Positions 39,307 through 52,300 of a stretch of 64,000 nt of DNA are shown here, piece after piece. Within the stretch, counting starts at the first letter, position 1; the number at the start of each line of letters is the position of its first letter. Position numbers and translations under genes: made by a program. The notes below the pieces were generated by a model. That model had not been told where the DNA came from. It saw only the letters and a list, made by a program, of their open reading frames with translations, and searched no databases. The stretch spans positions 192,478 to 256,477 of the forward strand of contig VXBA01001494.1 of NCBI GenBank assembly GCA_013399895.1, read 5' to 3'. Source of the DNA: Serilophus lunatus (taxonomy: Eukaryota > Chordata > Aves > Passeriformes > Eurylaimidae).

Positions 39307-39321
39307 TATATATATATATAT
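39307..39321. repeat. Short (TA)n microsatellite
   Basis: Alternating TA over 15 bases, about 30 bases upstream of the acceptor of the first SPECC1 coding exon. Confidence 0.9.
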
Positions 39322-41050
39322 GTAATGTATGTACAGACCCCCACAAAAATCTCAGTTTTCTTTTTGTTACCTGAAGGAGAGCAATGAAGATACCTGGCAC
39401 CAGTTTAAAGGGCTGAAAAAGCTGTGCTAAACTTGATTCCCTCTCTTAAACACATCACAACTCAGCCTAGAAAGTCCTTCAGAACAGGCTGCAGCCACTT
39501 ATATTTTTCATACCAACTGATAACATGAAGCACCACAGAAGGAACATTGACTGTTGTTGTGATTGTCTAAGCCAGAGACCTCTATCAGGCACAGCAGGAC
39601 ACCCGTGAATTCTGAAGCACCATGAAAGAGTGAGAACACTATCCACAACAATTGAAAACAACCTTGGGATAAAATGATTTCTTTTACTGTTACATTCAGC
39701 AACTTCAACTGAATTAATACTCACTACTTACAAGTCACATGAGAAGCAAGTTTCCTCATTTGGATGGAAAGTATCTCTAACTTATCAGAGTCTTTTAGAG
39801 AAGTGGCAGTTGATGTTGCCACAGTGATAAAAGGATGTTTCACAATACTAAAATTTATAAAACGTGGTAAAAAAAAAAATCAACTTCCTTGCAAACAAAG
39901 ATCCAGACCCACTATTCCTCAGAGATGCACTTATGCAAGAGAGAAATCCTGCCAGGAATCTGCAAACAGACACAATTTCCTTTTTTTTTTGATATAGCTG
40001 CACACATTTAATCTGCCAGCAGGAACAACCAGCCAGTTTCTCTCAGCAGGCTGACAGCTGCCAATTGAACAGCTCTCTCAACTCCTGGAGATCTAAAGCC
40101 ATAAATTTTCACCAGCCATTGCCCAATCCAAACCACGAGCAGAATATAAGGAAATATCCAAATAATTCTTGAAGTCCCACCATCCTGCTGGGCTGGGAGT
40201 GTGAGGGAGTGGAGATTGCCTGGTAACTCCTGCCCTCCTCCACTTCAGTATGAGCAGCATTTGTCTCCATTTTCCAAAATAGACACAGGATGTAGCTGTG
40301 GATCAGCCTTGTGTAGGCAGAGGCCAACCTGCTTCTTATTTGTTAAACAGGTAACCAGAATATCTACAGAGATCAGCCCAGTGCCTCAGCTTGAGGAATG
40401 TGCTCACAGGAAGAGTCCAGCTTGGACAACAACCCTTTGACAGAGGTGCTGAAACAATTTATTCCTGGCTGAGTCAGTAGAAGGGCTTTGGCCACATTTT
40501 ACATCTCGTAATCTGCTTTGTACTTGGTTTCACATTCACAACTAAGAACACTCACTGAACTCACAGGACACAAACCTGTCTGGGGCCAAGGTGTATCTGA
40601 CAGTGACAGCACCTTCCAGGTGCCACCACGGTCTCTTTGGGGAGTATTTGCTGCACAGAGGGAAAGGGAATGTCAAGTGCTCTGCTGCTGTTTCACAGAG
40701 AACAAAGCTAACGAGTGACATTCCCTCTATTTGTCCTTGGTGCCTCTCACAGGGGGGGCTGGGCTCTCTCTCCACAGCAATAACTGATCAGCTCCTAAAT
40801 AAAGAAATACAAGAGTTAGTAGTTATTGCTAAGTATAGTCATTACTCCATTAAAATTCTTAACACATACAACGTGGAGCCATCCACTGATCTCCTTAGAG
40901 CCTTTGGTGGTGATTATGCTGATCACTTGGCTGTTTTAAAGTCCTGACAGAAATGTAAACTGTATTACAATAGATAATAATGTTTAGCATTCCTACAGCT
41001 CACCATCCACCTGAGCAAACTCTGGTGCTTTAACATTAAAAAACTTATCA

Positions 41051-41090
41051 TTTAACAGGCTTTTTATCTTTTTAACAGGCTTTTAACATT
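41051..41090. repeat. 20-bp direct tandem duplication (two copies)
   Basis: The block tttaacaggcttttt recurs after 20 bases as tttaacaggctttta. Confidence 0.75.
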
Positions 41091-41854
41091 CACTGTATTT
41101 ATAGGGGTGAATAAGCAACTACACAAGCAAACTCTCTTCCTGATTAGATCTCCAAATTATGCAGATTTTGTTGTCAGTTGGGTTTTCTTGGGGTTTTTTT
41201 TGCAGATCCAGTGGTTGCTCATACATTTTATACTCTCTGAATTTTTTTCATAACTGTACCTCATCATATTTTCCTGCCTTAAGCTGTACAGATGCTTCCC
41301 TGATATCCAAAAGAATTTAATTTTGAGCCATCCATGACATTTTAAAGTTGCAGTGGAGTGATACGCTCATTAGACCATGATGTTAGAACTAAAAGAAATA
41401 GGTACTTAAAAAAAAATCTCAAGCAAATCACAACTCAAGAAATCTCAGCCAGTAGCCTGAGGCAAGCTGGCTTTTTCATGTAACAATACCCAAATTATGT
41501 GCCACACAGATTTAACAATATTTTACTACACCAAGCAGATTAAACTAAAATTGAGAAGAAATACCTGGATTTATTGTGTTTATTATTAGCTTTCCATGTA
41601 TTTCTATGAGAACTGGCACTTGTTAAAAATGGAAGTAAGACTTCTCAGGTATCTGGCTAAACTGAATTTGCCTTGTAGATAAAGATTTCCATCTCTGAAG
41701 TGGGATTCCGAGTCTTTCCACAAGCCTTTTATGTACTTCAAAGAATAAAGCCATGTTGCACACATCCTAAGCTGCTTTCATTCCTAAGTAGGTGACACAT
41801 ATTTGAGTTATTAGAAGTATTGCTTCAAAAGTAGCACTAAATAAAACTACTTCC

Positions 41855-41873
41855 AAAAAAAAAAAAAAAAAAA
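41855..41873. repeat. Poly(A) run of 19
   Basis: An uninterrupted A tract followed by gagaaaaagagaag. No retroposed gene body is seen immediately upstream. Confidence 0.95.
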
Positions 41874-43189
41874 GAGAAAAAGAGAAGCCCTGCTGTTATT
41901 TGATGAGAGCAGGAAATCTATTCTCAAAGTCAACATCAGTTTTTCCTCTCCTCCAAATTCAATTTCTTGCATTACAGTAAAACACACAAAACAAAGAAGC
42001 TCCATGGAAGTTTCTGAGCCTTTGGGACAAAGGGAAACCCTGAAGTTCAGCATCATGAAACGGCTCTTGGACTGAGGCAGGTAAGGAGCACTGAACTCCC
42101 AACCAAAATACTGATTTAGATACCCCAAATGGCTGCAGCCAGTGAATAATCAGGAAACCCAACATTACCAAAGAGGTTTCTCTAATCCTGCTGTAGAAAC
42201 AGCACATTCAGGGGCAGCTTATAGTAGACTGTATTAAAAATATCATACACAATTTTGATCTATTTGTATTAGGAGCACATCTACTGTATTTTAACTAAAA
42301 ATCAGCATTTCCTTCCCTAAGGACCCCAGAGATTCGATGACTTGATCTCCAGGATATCCACAGAGAGACTTGAAAGAGAAGCAACCTTTCTCAGGGGACA
42401 CAACGAAGCTGTTTCTGCAAGAACAGTGACAAAAATCACCAGTTTTACACTCATTGTGTCAATACATTTCAGATGAGACACATTTCTGTCCACTCTCATG
42501 GAAAATGACTCACCCTGAGCAATGCCTGGAGCTCTGTGATTGTGTTTCCAATTTCTTCACATTTCATAGGGCATTTTCCTTAGGAAGCAAACAGAATACC
42601 ACCCACCATCCCAAGATTCCAAGTCTTCCTTTGGCATCAGCCAGAGCAGGATCACAATCCCTACCTGGCCACAATTAAACCCCTGCAGCATTCCCCACTT
42701 GGAGCTGCACACTAAAAACACGAGGAAGCAATTCCATGTTGAAATAAGTGAGGGCTTATGGACAAGTTGCTTCAGAGCAGCAAAAACAGTTCTATTGCCA
42801 GGCACTTCCAAGTGTTTTTGTTTTTAAATATTTTACACACAAAAGAGGTGTCTGGATACCCCTCTCCTCCAAAATGGTTGCTGCAAATGAGACCATCAGA
42901 GGGTTTACCAAAATGTAAAGCTGGTCTTTACAAAGCTTTTCCTCTCAGTAATCCTCTGAATTCCCTGCAGGCATCAGTCTTCAAAAATTCAGGCCATGCT
43001 ATATAGTTCATCTTTTCTCACTGGTATTTTTAAAGGGTATTTGGAATAATTTGATGTGGACTGTTTTGGCAGTTGGCAGAAGTTTTACAGTCCATTTTAC
43101 TTGAATTTTCACTGTTTTAGTAAATACTGAGAACTTAGACCTCTCTTTATTAGTCAGCCCACATGCATTTATTAATACAAGTCTTTAGA

Positions 43190-43270
43190 ACCAGCCTAGA
43201 ATGATTCTCATTTTATGGCTACAAAAATTGGATTAAGACTTTATCCTAACTCACAGCCAGGCAGCATCAG
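43190..43270 (-). repeat. Possible MIR-like relic (weak)
   Basis: The segments tctcattttatggctacaaa and taactcacagccaggcagc recall the reverse complement of the MIR middle section. Divergence is too high for certainty. Confidence 0.25.
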
Positions 43271-45044
43271 CAGAAACAACATCAGGTCTCTGGGATCTTT
43301 AGGCTTGGCTATCCATCAAAGAAGGGATGAACCAGTTCTGTAGAACAAACTTCTGGGATGTACATTCTGCTGACTACTAGAGACTAATTTATTCCAACCA
43401 ACTAAAATGAGAGGTTGATTTGAGTGATGATGAGCAGTATTATTTCATAATCAAGAAGTCTAGGAGTTACGCTATTAAATAAATAAAAATGATTAGTGTA
43501 TCTGCAGAAAAGCCCTGTTGAGGGGCTACAAATGGAAATTATCAGTACCCCACATACTTCACACAATTTAGGATTTGGTGGCCAAGCCTGTGTGGGACAC
43601 TGCTCACTCAACAGGACAGTCAGATTAAAGCAGAGTCATGCAACAAGCTGTTTGAGAAAATGAATGAAACAGAGAATTATGAAAACTCATTACTAAATCT
43701 GGAGAGACATGTGCCAGATGGCTGGTTCAGAGACCAGTGAATGCCCAGCACTTCTGAAGAATGAGGTCACAAGTACCAACTTTGCAGCTCAGACTCTCAA
43801 AGGACAGAAGTCTGTCTGACTTTGGTGGGTTAAACCCCACAGTCCCCTGTGCCATTTTGCCGTAATTCAGTTACTTTTCATTACATCAAAAGGTAAGACT
43901 ATTCCAGAAGCTTCATTACACATTTAAAGCACGATTTTCTCCTTTTTTTTTAAAATGTAAAATCTGCATCATGCTTATACCGTTTTCCTTCTAATCAACC
44001 TCTGCTATTTTCAGAGAAACTATCAACTGGAACATAGAAATAGCTAACAAGTTCAGTAAACTGTAAAGCATTTTCTGGTGGCACGTAGGAAGTTCCATGG
44101 CAGGATAGACAGCTGGGCTAAAATAGAATTCTTTTCTGCCTTTCACATCAATTAACTTTAAACAACAATTTTTAGGCTTGACAGATGCTTCCATATGACT
44201 CATCTTGATTTCTTAACTGATATTAGGAATAAACCAGGGAAGCTGATAGTCCAAATACAGTAATGGGTAAGTTGCAGATAGATGGCAAGGATAAAAATCC
44301 ATTTGGAAATAAGATCAGGCCAACAATAAAAATAAACTGTTTATTCTTTTAGTCATCTTTAGCAGCTTTCCCCGGGTATTTGCTCCTTTCACCTCAGTGT
44401 GTAATATTTCTGTAACTATCCACCCTCTCCTTTCTATGGTTTCTGTTACCTTGCTTTTAGTCTTGGAGGCTCTCAGTGCAGCCTTCCTCCATTGCTCCCC
44501 CAAGCAGAGACACTTGCTAGATTTTTGCTGTTACAAACCTCAGCATTCACTAGAATTGGATTAAAAAACCTACCAAAAAAAAAAATCAAGCCAGTCCACC
44601 TTCTTCCACCCAAACACAACTCAGAGGAAAAATACTCATTTCCCAAAACCTCATCTCTAAGGCTCCTCTTGCCTTTGCAAGAGAATCGACTATGAGCCTG
44701 ACCTCAAACACTGAAGTGTCCTCAGGTCTCTCTCAGCAGACTTGATTTCCAATCTCATTTGCAGCTGAATTTTCATGGTTTGCTGAGACAGTACCAGGAG
44801 ACAAGACTTGGAAATCACTTTCCAGTCACTTGGAAATTTTCGTGGTCAGACAGCAGGGCAGATTCTGCTGGGTTTTATGCAGGCCTCAAGCAAAGGTGGT
44901 TTTAGAGCTGTTGTTAATTTTTTTAACTTTTAAGACCGAGGAAAAATTTACTATAGTAACACAGCAAGGCAGCTGCAGAATCCAAGTCATTTTCAAGGAG
45001 TTAAAAACTGTTGATAAGTTTTAGATACAAAACAACCACACAGA

Positions 45045-45140
45045 AACTAAGACACATACATGCCCAAGGTCACCTAGCTAGTCATTGGGAAAATACAACT
45101 CAAAATACCAGTGCCAGGATTCAACCACCAGTGGCTCTAA
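45045..45140 (-). repeat. MIR-like SINE relic
   Basis: The plus strand reads cagaaactaagacacatac, then tgcccaaggtcacctagcta, gtcattgg and ccaggattcaaccaccagt. This matches the reverse-complement MIR core (GAAACTGAGGCAC, TGCCCAAGGTCACACAGCTAG, CCAGGATTCGAACC) in order and spacing. It is one of the clearer ancient SINE remnants in the window. Confidence 0.7.
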
Positions 45141-47249
45141 TAGAGCTTAAGAGTCACATCCTCAAAATCCTTACTTTGCTGATGTTGCCTGAAGATTGTA
45201 ATCTCATATAAAAAGTTACTCTTTTGGGTGGCACTTCGCTTTCCATTTTATTTGTGGTTCTTAAACCTCCAAAGAGCACTTGCAATGTGGCATCAGATGA
45301 GAATCTTCTTTCCAGGCCCCATGGCTCTGCCTCTGCTGTACAATCAACTCCTGCAGAGCCAGTTACTCCCCTTCCCCCCACGGGATCAGATGGAAACACA
45401 GAGAATGGAAACTCCCTTGAATCTCCAAAAGACAAAGTTACTTTATCTGTGGTTACAGTGGTAAGACACCAACTCACACTTCTGTGTTAAGGCTTTTCTT
45501 GCTTATTTTCTTTGTGTGTTTTCAATAATTCTCTACATTATTTATTAATTAGTATATAAATGTACTAAAAGGTTACAAGGCTGTCTAAACTGCATGAGAA
45601 ATGGCCCAGGTGAGGACACTTCCAGGTGGCCACATGTGACAGGTTTCCAGACCATCCCGACACGAGTGCCAAGGGCAAGGTCAGCAACTGCCAAACTCCA
45701 TGTTTCAACACTGCTCAAAATGAAATCCTCTTCCCACAGCACCAATTGGAGTCATTGATGACTTTTCCAGGCGTGGAGAGCAGTGCAAGACCTTCTGCCC
45801 ACGTTCCTCCACAGAAGTTCTCCCTGGAGTTTTGGATTTGTCAGCCTTTCACTCAGGGTTAGGTCACATGAGAAAAATGCAGAAATGACAACAAAATCCC
45901 CATGCTGTGCATATGGACAAAATTGATTTAGCTGCATTTCTCTTGTCTTTGTTCCATACTACTGGCCATTTTTAAGACAGGAAAATACAAATATCTTTGC
46001 TTTTTCTCTCAAACTATGATCCAGCACTGTGACTGATGCTTCAAAACCAAGCCAAAGCTGTACTTGGAAATGCCTGGGAAGATGCTCTCCCTGTAGTTTC
46101 AATTACACTGTTTGAACATGGATTCTCAATCTCCTCCTCCTTCCTCACACTGATTATCTAACCAGTCAGCACTACACAAACCCTGCTACCTCCTTATGAC
46201 CCCTTATCCTAGAAACACAAGGATAAGGAAAGAAAAATCCCAACCCACCTGTAATTTTCTACACATTTCTACAATTCTGAGTCATGATCATCACGTTACT
46301 GATGGATGCACAAAAGGAAAAACAAAACTGGAAGGTTGGGTGGCAACAGGCATTTGCAGGATGACAGGCAGGGGCAGCATTGTCATTCTGGGAAAGGACA
46401 CGTGGAAGCTTGTGGTGGTGGGATGAATACACAGAGGTTCTGCTAGAATTTCCAAATTGTATCAAGTCACATCAAAACTATATCCAGAAAGTGATTCCAC
46501 ACTACAGAATTTGGAGAATGCATTTCTCTAAGATGCTCAGTACTTTGATGCATGACAGGCAGGGGAAATATATCAGTTTACATAGTGCTAAAATCCATCC
46601 TTTGGAAACAGAAATCAAAGGAAAGATTCAGAAAGGTTAAAAATTATGCATTGATTCCAAACTCCCTTTTTGAAGTTATAACCATGTTATAAATGCAAAG
46701 GTCACTCAAGGCTTTCCCCAATATGACTCTCCCCTGAATTGATGGGTTTAATTTATGTTCAGCATATTGCAGGTTGAGAGCAAAATGTTTTAGAACCATT
46801 TCAGGGAAGCTGTTGCTCATTATTCCAGGTTCTTTGAACTACTGTCCCAGTGAACACAGCACAAAGCAAGTGACACATATGGTCACTTCATGTTCTGCCA
46901 ACCCACAAGAAGCACAAAAAGGTTTCATTTCAGATAGAGCAAAAGCAACATAATTGCTAAAGAAATTAAGAATAATTACAAGTGGTTTGGCTAATAATTA
47001 CCTGTCATTACATTTTTCTGTAGCATAGAGGGCACAGAAGTCTACAAGAAGGAAAAGAAATGATGCTTTTTTGGAATGGCAGAGATGCACAGCATGTGGC
47101 TGTATGGTTACCCTGACTGGTACATGCACAGACTGGCAGCTTCTCTGTCCACCCAAAGCACAGAGGGATGCCACTGTGGGCAATTCATTCTCTTGGAATT
47201 CCACCTGATTCCATCCTCAGCTTCAGCACAAGGTTATTGCATCCTTTCA

Positions 47250-47355
47250 GCCATGTAATCTTCCTATGCCTTAGTTTTTCCATTTGTAAAAATGGGATAG
47301 TAATTGTTCACTAAACACCATATTTATGAAGATATACTCATTTATGTGCCTTGGA
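47250..47355 (+). repeat. MIR-like SINE relic
   Basis: The segments cctatgccttagtttttcc, atttgtaaaaatgggatagt and gaagatatactcatttatgt follow the MIR 3' half (CTCTGTGCCTCAGTTTCC, ATCTGTAAAATGGGGATA, GGATTAAATGAGTTAATACATGT). It is diverged but collinear. Confidence 0.65.
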
Positions 47356-48140
47356 AAGGAACCCCACAGGAAAAAAATTAAAACTAGGATAAATCAACAT
47401 CTGTCACACAGCAGCAAGTGAGCAGCCTCACAGATTGCCACATGCTGGGATGTTTCCCTGGCTCCCATTTTCCATCCATCACAATGCAGAGAAATAATTG
47501 AGATCTGGAAGCTGTCCCTTAAGGAGATATTTATCTTCCAATAAAGTGCAGAATAGCTCACTTGAAGTTAATAAACTGGGAACTTCTGAGCCTTTATGAG
47601 TGACAGCATGAACTTCTAACAGAAAGGGCTCTTTGCAAGGATGAGGACATGAGTCCAGGAGTTTCTCCAGTGCAGGAGAAACTACAGGACTTCTGCATTT
47701 TAAAATATCCATAATGAACAGGAAAAGAACAGATTTAAGCAACAGTATCAACAGTTTACAACTGTGCCTTTGGTGACCACTGATGGACTGAATGAAATGA
47801 AATTGGTTTAGAACTGAACTAGAAAGGGAAGGGGGTGGCACATACAGGTGTGCATGTTAGGGTGAGGTTATCTTGTGCTGGTCACCTGTCAGACTGTGCA
47901 AAGAACACTATTCCAGCAAATCAAATATCCTCTCTCCTGCTGAGGATTCAGGGGTAGAGAAAACTTCATAAATTAGGAAGAGAAACATGCAAACCAGAAA
48001 GGATTGGTGGGGGACATCTAGAACTTAGACTGTGTACCAGAGGAAGGGGTAGAAAATCTGTTTTCAAACCTGTTCTACCAGTAATCCTTTATTGCTACAA
48101 ATACAGGGCTTAATTAACACCCCTACAACTCGGTCATATT

Positions 48141-48182
48141 ACCTGCTATATAAATGCTATTATTATTACAATTGTTATTATG
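48141..48182 (+). repeat. L2/L3-type LINE or related SINE 3' tail
   Basis: The segment ctgctatataaatgctatta, then ttattacaattgttattat, resembles the widespread vertebrate tail 'gcgctatataaatg...(attatt)n' shared by L2/L3-like LINEs and the SINEs they mobilise. Only the tail is recognisable. Confidence 0.45.
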
Positions 48183-48578
48183 ATCAAGCTTCAGTCCACA
48201 GCACCATTTTAAGGACAACAGTTAAACTGCTGTAATTAAAGGGTCCTGCTGAGAACCTGACCAGCTCTTTGCTGTAGAGCTGTAAGAGGGTACCTCTGCT
48301 CCCCAGTGCTTTCACTGATCCCTCTCTTGGCATCTTGTTCCCTTCTGCCCTTTCTTCACTGGACTATGTGCACATGCAGTAAAGAGGAGAGTCTGCTCGT
48401 GCTCCTGCTTCATTTAACTGCCAGCAAACAACCATAAATTGCCAGGGGAAAAAGCAGAAACAGACACAGAAACAGCTTCAACCCCTCTGTCACAAAATCC
48501 ATGCAGCTGAGCAGAAGTAAAATACAGTAGCCAGCTCTCATGGAGGGATTTATTTTTCTGGTTGTAATGGCTTTCAGG

Positions 48579-48592
48579 CCCCCCCCCCCCCN
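48579..48592. repeat. Poly(C) run ending in a single N
   Basis: Thirteen C followed by one unresolved base at 48,592. The single N inside a homopolymer suggests an assembly or polishing uncertainty, so the run length is unreliable. Confidence 0.9.
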
Positions 48593-48750
48593 ATTCATTT
48601 TTTGATTTATTTTAGTTTTAGAGTGAGATACTATGAAAAAAGTGATGTTGAGCAAAGCAGGTCAATTCACTCCAAAAACATTTTACTGACCCAAGAATCC
48701 TTCTAGAGATAATAGAATTCCCACCTTAAAAAATATATTAAAATACTTAC

Positions 48751-48854
48751 AGTAAAATCTTGTCCTCTTTTCTGCATTAGAAAGAAAACTGTCTCCCACT
48801 AGCTTCAGATAGCATGTGCAAGCCAGACTGAAAATTCAGAGCTTGAGTGCTTCC
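48751..48854 (-). other. Candidate noncoding exon (possible SPECC1 5'-UTR exon)
   Basis: On the minus strand, a strong acceptor (gtggttttcctctcag) precedes GGAAGC at 48,854, and a near-ideal donor (GTAAGTAT) follows TTTACT at 48,751, bounding 104 nt. The first SPECC1 coding exon (39,278) has an acceptor and needs an upstream exon on this strand, so this is a plausible 5'-UTR exon. There is no coding or conservation evidence; paired strong sites can occur by chance in 20 kb. Confidence 0.3.
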
Positions 48855-49303
48855 CTGAGAGGAAAACCACATTGCAGTGAGACACAGAGAGCTGCCTGAG
48901 AAATGATTCACACACGGAAGCAGCCTGGCTCCACCAGTGCCTCAGCATTCAGCACACACACACATGCACTCTGCTTACTCAGGGGAATGACAAATATTAT
49001 ATTTTCATCAAAGCAAGGAGGATTTATGCAAGAAAGTGATTTGTGTCCTACGTACAAAGCACTGAGATGCTCCAATCCTTAGAGCTGATGAAGAGTTTCT
49101 TGCAGGATCCCACCATCTCCAACTGCAGAACTGGACACTGGGCAGAGCATAAACCCCAGACTGGTCTGCATGACCCAATCAAGCAAAAACATGTGGCACT
49201 TACCATGGAGGAAAGGCAAGGAGGTGGAACAGAGAGAAGGCATTTTCCAGAGGAAAACACAGTCACAGCTTCCAGCAGCTTTTATACTCCACAATAATCA
49301 TCT

Positions 49304-49338
49304 CCCCCCCCCCCCCCACCCCCCCCCCCCCCCCCCCC
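49304..49338. repeat. Poly(C) tract with one interruption (poly-G on minus strand)
   Basis: About 34 C with a single A. The minus strand is a near-continuous G run able to form quadruplex-like structure. The exact length is likely unreliable. Confidence 0.9.
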
Positions 49339-52300
49339 ACAGTGCCAGCAATCACAGCCAGGACACCTTACATTTCTCTTGCCTCTATCACTGCTCAAAA
49401 AAGTGGAAAAATGTGTGTGTAGGGAAGGAAGATACATTAGGATAGAGGCTTTTACACAAGTAACTACAATCAGCCCTGAATGACTTCTCTTGAGCTGCCC
49501 AAGAAGGGTCAAGCAGTTCTTTATTTAGAAGAGAGCAAATAAGGGACAAGAGCGAACAGTACTCGAGAATGTTCCTCTTTCTTAAGCTTTCTGAAGGGGA
49601 TTTAGGGTTTGAAAACAGGAAGAAAAAGGCCAGAGGTCTTAATAGAGTTAAAACAAAGATAGTACCAAGTTGAAGGAGACAGAGGGGATGCAAAAAGACA
49701 TTAAATCCAAATTTCAAAGACAGAAACCTCATGTGTAACTGGGCTTTTTGGCTGACTGTCCAGAGAGGGTGCTGGTCACTCTCTGGTGTCTCTGACCAAA
49801 CACATCCAGACTGTGACCACAGATCAGGAATTCCCTCCTGAATTGCAGAGGGATCCCTCCCAGCAATGTTGATGCTACAGTAGCAGCCTCTAGTAGAGAA
49901 ACAGGGAGATTTACATTAAAAAGTGTTGCTGGATCTGAATAGTCCAACCTTATTCCATTTTCTGGAGCTCCTCATTCCAAGTGCCAAAGGAAGCTAATGT
50001 TCTGCCAAGAGTAAATTTATGTTTCAGTTCATTGTTGGCACCAGTAACTGTTACCACAGGGTAACCAAACCTTAAGAAACAGGCTGAGCCCAAACCAAAT
50101 CCCCTCTGAAGATTGTGGATTTGGGGTCCAACTTTCTGATATTTTTAAGATTGAGGAACTCTTGCCTCCAGATCTCAAAACACCAGAACAAAAGCATACC
50201 ATGACTTATCTGGCACATTATGCTCCATCTTTGGCAGGTCTCAAGCACAAATTATTAGTTGTTAGTCCCTGGACATTCAGCCAGGTGCTATTCCAAGTCT
50301 GCCAACATATGAAGTACCAACCTCTCCATCCAGCCTCCTTTGCCAGTTCCTTCCACACCCAAGGACAGACTGTAGAACTCGTCCATTCTGTATTTTTACA
50401 CATTTAACATTCAGATTCTTTGAGATTATTCACAGCTCAGATAAGGAGGAAGCTCTTGTAGATACTTGATCTGCATGCACTGTTTCTCCTCCCTGAGGAA
50501 GTGACCCTACATTCCCTCACACATGCACAGGCAATGAGGTCACTGAGGTGCTGGAGGGACTGCAAGTCACTCCCTCTGCTTTGATTAGGGACCACCTTCA
50601 GCACTGAGCACATGCAGCTCAAAAACATGGGCTGGGGGACAACCAACTGCAGGCGCCTGGAGCCTGAACTCACAAATGGGAGGGACATCACTTGCAGACA
50701 CCTCACAGAAAAGCTTTTTGGCTAAAGAAACAAACCCTCTTTGACCTGCACTGTGCCACTGCTGGTGAGTCTGGAAGGGCTCACAGGGACAGCAGCGTTG
50801 GCAGCTTGGTGTTTTCCAAGAGAAATAGAGAACCAAATGAAGGGAGTGGGGAGGGGAGATGAGCTACTGTATTTGACTCTTAAATATATTTTTGCTATGT
50901 TTGATAAATATAACTTGACCCAAACCTAAAAATTAAATACTTGGACATAAGGAGACAGTCACAACATTTGCATACTTCAGCTTGGGTAGACAGCTTAGAA
51001 TAGTGGTGGAGAATTTCCCCAAACCCAACAAGACCAGACAGTATATTTGTTTATTTAGAGGTTTTTCTGGTAGCACTTATGGCTATAATTATCTGATCTC
51101 TTTACTCAGACCAAAGAATTATTCAGCACAAAACCTTCCGAATTGAAAAATTGCCTTTCAGTTTAATGAACAAACAACCCAGAAACAAACAGCTAAAATG
51201 AGCTGGCAAGGCTCATAAAGAAAACCTGTGGCCTGTCCAGGGCCTGAACCATAATTACTTTCACACAGCCAGGGTGAGAAAACAATTTCAAGTAGCAATA
51301 TAAACTTTTTCAAAGTATCTGCCAGGTTCTCACCCAGCTGGTAAATTTGGTTGACAGACAAAGTAACAGTGAACATATTGCTTGCATTCTGCTCAATCCA
51401 CTTGCTCCCACGACTCTGCAAGAAGGTATGGGAGAATCAGAGCAAACCCCACTCATCAATACACCTTTAAAATACTGCCTTTGAGGAATATCAAGGCTTT
51501 GTGTTGCAAACTGCATTCCCTGTGCCATTTCACACAAACACAAGTGGATGAGAGAAATTAATGGAATGGGCAAAGGGCAGAATTCTGAGTGGCACAGCTC
51601 ATTTGAGAAACAAATGCACAGAGTCTGGAAAAAAGGCTCACACAAGGGACAACATGTAAAATATCATTGCATTTACAGATATTTATGCCATATTTAACTG
51701 CTTTTGTGCATGAAACAATCTTAATTACAAAGGAGAGAAATTCCATAAACAAGGCTATTATGTCAATAACAATGTCTTTTTAAAGCAAGCCTCTAATTCA
51801 GTTATAAAGCTTGGAACATTGCTGTCTGGAGTTGTCATAAAACCAAAAGTAATTACAAAGGAAAGTCTGCATCAGACAGTGGGTATTAGTGGAGTCAGGC
51901 CATGGCTTTGGGACAGCATTTACTCTCTGCTTGCCTCCTTTTTGGACACAACTGACACAAACTTCTTTATTTTCTCAGTTGCAGTGCAGATGTCGGGAAG
52001 CCCACGCTGCTGGTGGACATTTGCAGATGAATCATGGGGCACCACTTTCCACTTTTGACAAAAACAGCTGCTGTTCAGTCAACAAGATGATGCTGATCAA
52101 ATGGGTGGATGGAACGAGTGAACTCCTGCAACTGCTGCCAAAAAGGCTCCACCAGCACAAGAAATCTGTGTGTCCTGACTTGGAGAACTCAGATTTATTT
52201 TTATTTCCCTGTTCTCAAGACACTACTCACAGTTTCATGTTTCCACTCCTACACCTGAGGGGCTTTGACCTGCAACCAGAGGAGATAGTTGTTGCTGGAA

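Larger units (their letters stand above)
39279..48578. other. SPECC1 5' intron / intergenic, no coding gene seen
   Basis: Because the first coding exon has a splice acceptor, at least part of this interval is a SPECC1 5'-UTR intron. It contains MIR-like relics (about 43,190-43,270; 45,045-45,140; 47,250-47,355), a LINE tail (48,141-48,182), a 20-bp tandem duplication (41,051-41,090) and a 19-A run. No open frame shows a recognisable family. Confidence 0.6.

Noticed and set aside
49170..49512. Frames with poly-Pro or poly-Gly runs
   Set aside because: They are translations of the poly(C) tract.
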